Of a stretch of 64,000 bases of DNA, positions 59,601 through 64,000 are shown one piece after another. Positions within the stretch are counted from its first letter, which is position 1. Every line of letters starts with the position of its first letter. Made by a program: the position numbers and the translations under genes. The notes beneath the pieces were generated by a model. The model saw only the letters and a list, made by a program, of their open reading frames with translations, was not told the DNA's origin and made no database searches. This stretch comes from Apostichopus japonicus (lineage: Eukaryota > Echinodermata > Holothuroidea > Aspidochirotida > Stichopodidae): assembly GCF_037975245.1 (NCBI RefSeq), contig NC_092573.1, positions 12,501-76,500 of the forward strand, given 5' to 3'.

Positions 59601-59960
59601 CATTAACTGTTAACGGGGACACAACCCAACCATTAACTGTTAACGGGGACACAACCCAACCATTAACTGTTAACGGGGACACAACCCAAGCATTGACTGT
59701 TAACGGGGACACAACCCAACCATTAACTGTTTACGGGCACAACCATTAACTGTTAACGGGGACATCACAACCATTGACTGTTAACTGGGACACAACCCAA
59801 CCATTGACTGTTAAGCCCCCGGGGACACAACCCAACCATAAACTGTTAACGGGGACACAACCCAACCATAAACTGTTAACGGGGACACGACCCAACCATT
59901 AACTGTTAACGGGGACACAACCCAATCATTAACTCTTAACAGGGACACAACCCAACCATC
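59601..59960. repeat. 30-bp minisatellite in the endophilin intron
   Basis: About twelve copies of 'cattaactgttaacggggac'+'acaacccaac', the first five nearly perfect and later ones with small deletions. The GTTAAC core is a restriction-like palindrome. It lies in the intron between the linker exon and the last BAR exon. Confidence 0.93.
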
Positions 59961-60337
59961 TTTAGTTCATGTGACAGAGACCATTATGAAGAACAAACCT
60001 CCCCCCCTCCAGATAGATCAGAAAAATCTGCTCCGTTTGGGAGATATCCTACTTTGAAAGTCATGTCTGGGGGCTGTCGTTTTGTAAATCTGTGACATCA
60101 TAGTGTCACTAGGATCTTCAACCTTTTACTCTCTCTTTGTTTTTCTTTTCATATTTTTAAGGTAAACTGTTAACTAGTGTGTGAACACTGAAACCAATGA
60201 TATCATCATTGGACTTTGTTCAGGGGTTCCCCTTTTTCTTTTGTTTAATTCAGCATGAGCAAAACCCAACTCAATAACAGAAAACAATCATGGTAATAAA
60301 TGAAGAAGAACATAACACAATTATGTACATGTGGGTC

Positions 60338-61351
60338 CACTGGCAGATCCAGGGCCTTTGTTTGGGAGGGGCCAAAGTGGCATTAGAGTGATATGGGGGT
60401 CTAAGGGGAGGGGGTTCCCCCTCCCCTTTGGAAAATTTTCTATTTCTGAATGCCCTCAGATGCAATTTGGTGCGACAAAAGTGTACAATGGTGATGTTAA
60501 TTTACTTCTAAAAAAATGTTTCCCAGGTGTAATTTTCTAAAATATTTATAAAACAAAGTTGAGATCATCTTTCTCAAGAAATTTGATTTCTCATAGGTTA
60601 TAAATTTCTTACAACCAGCCAGTAACTGCAAAATGGTGTTAAACTGTAAATCCTCATGCTCATACATTTACATAGCTCCCAACTGTTGAGAAGGCATATG
60701 CTGGTCCATGCCATGAATCGCCGTCCTGGGGGAGGGGTATAAGGGGAGGGGGTGTCCCCCTCCCCTTTTGATTTTTTTTGGAATCCTGGTGATGCCTACA
60801 TGTAAAATGGTGGCACTTAGATAGGCTTTTGTCACCCAAAATTTTCTGAGAAATATGCATTTTTTTGTGTGCAACATCAATAAATTGAATAGTAGGTGAT
60901 AATTCATTCTTTCCCGTGGCATGAAAATGTTCGCTGCTCGCCCCAATGAAAAGAAATATAGGCTAATTTGAGGTTCAAATGATGCTGTAAAGGAGGTTTT
61001 ATACTCTATTATGCTAAATGCTAAAGAAATGATGGTTGCTAGGTCAAGATTTGATGCAAATATTTTTATGTATACTTGACAATTACAATGCATTTTTTTT
61101 GGACGCTTGTGTGAGTCAGCGGGTTTGGGTGTTAGAATGCAAGTCTAATTCCCTGGAATTGCGGGTCAGTTGGGAGCTCTGCATTTAATTTTAAACCAGA
61201 AAACGAAAAGGTTTAGACTTGTCTACCACTGCTATTCCTCTCGATTTTTTTAATTTCCAATCATATGATTTAGCGGATGTTCGACAACACTTTTTGGCTC
61301 ACCTTTGGGGGGCCATGGCCCCCCTTGGCCCCCCCCTTGGATCCGCCAGTG
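60338..61351. mobile_element. hAT-type non-autonomous transposon (1014 bp) in the endophilin intron
   Basis: Ends CACTGGCAGATCCAGG and, inverted, CACTGGCGGATCCAAGG. Flanked by the exact 8-bp duplication TGTGGGTC (60330-60337 and 61352-61359). It is the same length class as 19643-20660 and has the same internal purine/pyrimidine motif, present twice here (about 60399 and 60728). No transposase. Confidence 0.95.
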
Positions 61352-61399
61352 TGTGGGTCACATATCATATTTAGACTTTATCAAGTCTTCAGCCTAATG

Positions 61400-61835
61400 T
61401 AAGGTGACCAGGCGTCCCCGATTACAATGTGCTGTCCCCGATAAACAAGTGTCACCGAAAATGTCCCGATTTGTCAAAATGTTTAGGAATTTCGAAAATA
61501 TCCCACATTATTAGTAAAATAATTGTAAAAACAAAATTTAGTCAAGTGTGCAGTCGCAGAACGGAACTAACCAGTATTTCAAATGGGCCAGTGTAAAGTG
61601 GAAACACTGTTAAAATATATTCAGATCGATCTAGCCTAGCACTCTTTCGTAAAGTAAGTAAATTTCATCTAAGAAAGAGCTACATTTTTGAAAGTAAAAT
61701 TGATCACCATTTTACATCTACAGTAAGCACCTTAGGCACTTGAAAATTTTCCACACCCCCTCCCCTTAAACCCCTCCCCATATCAGTCACGCAATAAATG
61801 TCCCTGATTCCTGTCAGGAATATATGGTCACCTTA
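61400..61835. mobile_element. second hAT-type element (436 bp) in the endophilin intron
   Basis: Inverted ends TAAGGTGACCA / TAAGGTGACCATATATTCC. Flanked by the exact 8-bp duplication GCCTAATG (61392-61399 and 61836-61843). The ends differ from the CAGTGGCG group, so this is a separate family. Non-coding. Confidence 0.94.
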
Positions 61836-62162
61836 GCCTAATGTGTGAACACATATGAAATCTGTGGTGTATCAGATATGAAGAAACGTATCTTTCACCG
61901 CTGTTTGGTGCACACAACAGGTATGTCTATCACATAGACAAACAATGATGGTGGTTGGGTTTGTGTTTCCTTTAAGGCCAATAACCAGCATTAACTGGAC
62001 CTATTTGCACCAGGAAGAAAATACATTCACCTACATTCCACCTCAAATTTAAGTCACAACATTCATTAATGTTTCTCCCCTCCCTTTCTCCCTCCACAAA
62101 GTTGTACCTCTTCCTATACCTCAAAGTCCCCCCCCCCCCGCCCACCCTCTTTCAGTAGTTAC

Positions 62163-62266
62163 CTGTCCTCTAACGTCTCGTGCAGACTCTCCAATAGATC
62201 AACATTCTGCCGATGAAACTCTAGCTGATATTCAACTAAGGCGAGTAGTTGCCCCACTTGTTCTAC
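62163..62266 (-). CDS. SH3GL: endophilin-A, BAR-domain exon (C-terminal helix)
   Basis: Acceptor ATGCAG|GTA and donor CAG|GTAACT. Encodes VEQVGQLLALVEYQLEFHRQ followed by NVDLLESLHETLED(R). The VEQV.QL..LV..QLE(F/Y)H.Q pattern is the last long helix of the endophilin BAR domain, which forms the membrane-curving dimer. It joins codon-to-codon with the exon at 62777-62877 (LLEND|VEQV) and leaves two bases (AG) for the Arg completed by the linker exon. Confidence 0.93.
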
Positions 62267-62776
62267 CTGCATCGATAATATGCAAGAAAAATAAAAGACA
62301 AACAAGTATATTTAAAACATCAATTTGTTTGATGAAGAAAAGATGGCATTCAAGTTTTTTGTCAACAATTGAGCTTAAATCATTCTTCTCCCAATCTCCC
62401 CAAATGCCCCCAATCCCCAATTTCTATTACATTTCCCTTCTGTTTCAACTATGTAAATGTAAAAGATCCTTCAATAATAATAGCCCTGCCTGTAATGCAT
62501 GCTTGTCACAGGCCATACAATATTTGAGTACTAGAGACCTCCTTCTGTACAACAGATCAAATATTAACAATTACAAGATTACATCACCCAAGAAGAGATA
62601 ATCATATATTATTGGTCAATCACATGTTTTTCCAAAGCCAAGGATCTACAGTTCCACACAATGCTAAGATGTGACGTGTTTTAAAACCAAAAACTCTTCC
62701 TGTACCTTAACATTGCCCTCACCTTACACAAACCTCCCCCCTCCCCCTCCCCAAAATCATCTGATCCATCACTTAC

Positions 62777-62877
62777 GTCATTTTCGAGGAGATTCCTCAT
62801 TCCATCTTCAGCTAAGTCACGAGACTCTTCAAACTTTTCTTCCGCAAGCACTATCTCTTCCTGTGTGACGTTGGAAC
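62777..62877 (-). CDS. SH3GL: endophilin-A, BAR-domain exon (helix 3 start)
   Basis: Acceptor TTTTGTAG|GT and donor GAC|GTAAGT. Encodes (x)[20 protein letters not shown] then [13 protein letters not shown], corresponding to the '..EE...A.EKFEES...A...M.NLLE.D' segment of endophilin BAR domains. Two leading bases complete a codon from an upstream exon not found in this window. About 170 C-terminal residues of a protein usually near 350 are encoded here; the N-terminal amphipathic helix and first half of the BAR domain must lie beyond position 64000. Confidence 0.92.
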
Positions 62878-64000
62878 CTACAAAACAACCACACAACATA
62901 GACCACAATTGATTTGAAAGAACATGTTGCTTTTCAAAAAAAAGTGGGAGGAAAAAAGGTAATTAGGCCCGCAAATAGAGACAGAAAATAACATAGATAT
63001 AATTTCACAGGTAAATAACATTCCACCATTTTTTTATTCCTTTGCTTGCTTTAAATTTTGGAAATTCCAAAACTTACCAGGATTGGATATATTATCTCCA
63101 CTCTCAGCACTCTTTCCAGTGTTTCTACGGTGAACTGGAAACCCTTTTGACACTCTACACACTTAGCAATCGGTCAGCACCGATCAATACCAATCCTCAC
63201 GCTACCACCCAAAGTGTGTGGGAGTGTTGTGTTCGTCCGAGTGGACCCTTGATATTTATTCGAATCTGCCTTCTGGTGTTTTTGATTTACAGTTTACTGT
63301 CAATTAACAAGACTGCAAACGTTTTTACCTTCAAGTGAACAGAACTTTGGCATCCACAACACATCAAGATATATAGTGTATTCAAATACCTACCATTCTC
63401 CATAATTCATTTTCTGCAGCCTAATCTGCACTTACTGCTTAGTTGTTACCATGCAAAACAAACATTAAAACAAAAGAGGCTATTTCTGGTCTATGGTATC
63501 ATCACAACTTAGAAGAATCTCTTCTTCCAAGATATTTATAAAGAGAGTCAAACAGTTTGTTAAAAAAACCAATGTAAAAGTACTTGCAGCATGCCATAGA
63601 ATGAATTGAAGCAAAGATCATTGTAATGAAAGCAGTACTTTGTATTGCATTCCCCAAAGTAACGTTCAGTATTCATCTCAATTTTCAATTATTATTATTA
63701 TTATTTTTTTGTATGTTTAAAGCAGCTTGTTTTTCGGCAAGTTTATCAAAATCCACAAAGGGTTATTAAGAACTAATCCACGTTTCTCCTTCTTTTTTTT
63801 CATTTTTTTTGGTTAATAATCATGAGTTACCAAATAATTTGGAATACCTTCAATTCTGAACATTTCATAGCCAAGACACTGTGTCAGAAAAACTTAGAAA
63901 ATCCTTTCACATGCAAAAGCAAAATCTGTCCTTTTTAATTTTTTTCTTTTTTCAAACTTTTTTTTTATTTAAATTTTTCCCTGCATTTTCCACAACTAAA
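62878..64000 (-). other. endophilin intron, no exon found
   Basis: I looked on the - strand for the preceding BAR exon (typically containing KK.LEGRRLD.D.KK) and did not see it. An 'attattattattatt' run lies at about 63690-63704 and poly-T tracts near the end. Confidence 0.5.

Overview
The window looks like animal nuclear DNA, most likely from a marine invertebrate deuterostome such as an echinoderm (sea cucumber-like). This is inferred from the AT-rich base composition, intron-containing genes, an endophilin-A gene, a THAP-type zinc finger, many short non-autonomous hAT-type transposons and long micro/minisatellites. There are no operons, CRISPR arrays or prokaryotic signals. Most of the 64 kb is non-coding and repeat-rich.

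Coding content is small. (1) Three paralogous two-exon genes at 3645-6289, 40764-43932 and 48018-50393, all on + strand, share an almost identical signal-peptide exon (M-R-P/S-L-F-V-T/S...L-I-A-S). This is joined by a phase-0 intron to a fast-diverging, extremely glycine-rich exon (polyglycine with short Trp/Arg/Lys-rich ends). Their promoters and 3' flanks are also related. A fragment of the same intron at 44678-45350 looks like the remains of a fourth copy. This is the most interesting system in the window: a tandem family of small secreted glycine-rich cationic peptides, function unknown (antimicrobial, structural or adhesive roles are all possible). (2) A 1.9 kb stretch at 32187-34096 encodes a secreted protein with a signal peptide and degenerate cysteine-bearing repeats, interrupted by four apparent frame changes. 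(3) The 3' half of an endophilin-A gene (SH3GL type) lies on the - strand at 58400-62877: two BAR-domain exons, a linker exon and a C-terminal SH3 exon. The N-terminal part lies beyond the right edge. (4) A THAP-domain fragment sits at 18884-19111.

From 7.4 to 31.2 kb the window is dominated by nested DNA transposons. Many can be delimited exactly by terminal inverted repeats beginning CA(G/T)GGGCG or CAGTGGCG and by 8-bp target-site duplications (hAT signature): 7423-8505 with 7849-8364 nested in it, 16910-17295, 19643-20660, 23489-23676 and 30134-30508. Two more, 60338-61351 and 61400-61835, lie in the endophilin intron. Two near-identical 2.2 kb elements (15779-17982, 29056-31196) and a 5 kb inverted relative (9518-14586) share CAGG.GCGTATCCAGG-type ends and apparent 5-bp duplications. 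The outer flanks of the two 2.2 kb copies match each other while the inner flanks do not, which suggests movement of the whole 15.4 kb as one composite unit. About a dozen copies of one ~100-bp core module are carried inside several of these otherwise different elements.

Tandem repeats include a 1.5 kb GGAT microsatellite (37231-38709), a 67-bp minisatellite of about 39 units (51900-54488), a 141-bp three-copy repeat (57164-57585), a 30-bp repeat in the endophilin intron, and several TA tracts. The transposon block lies between glycine-rich gene 1 and genes 2/3, so transposon growth probably separated an originally tighter cluster.
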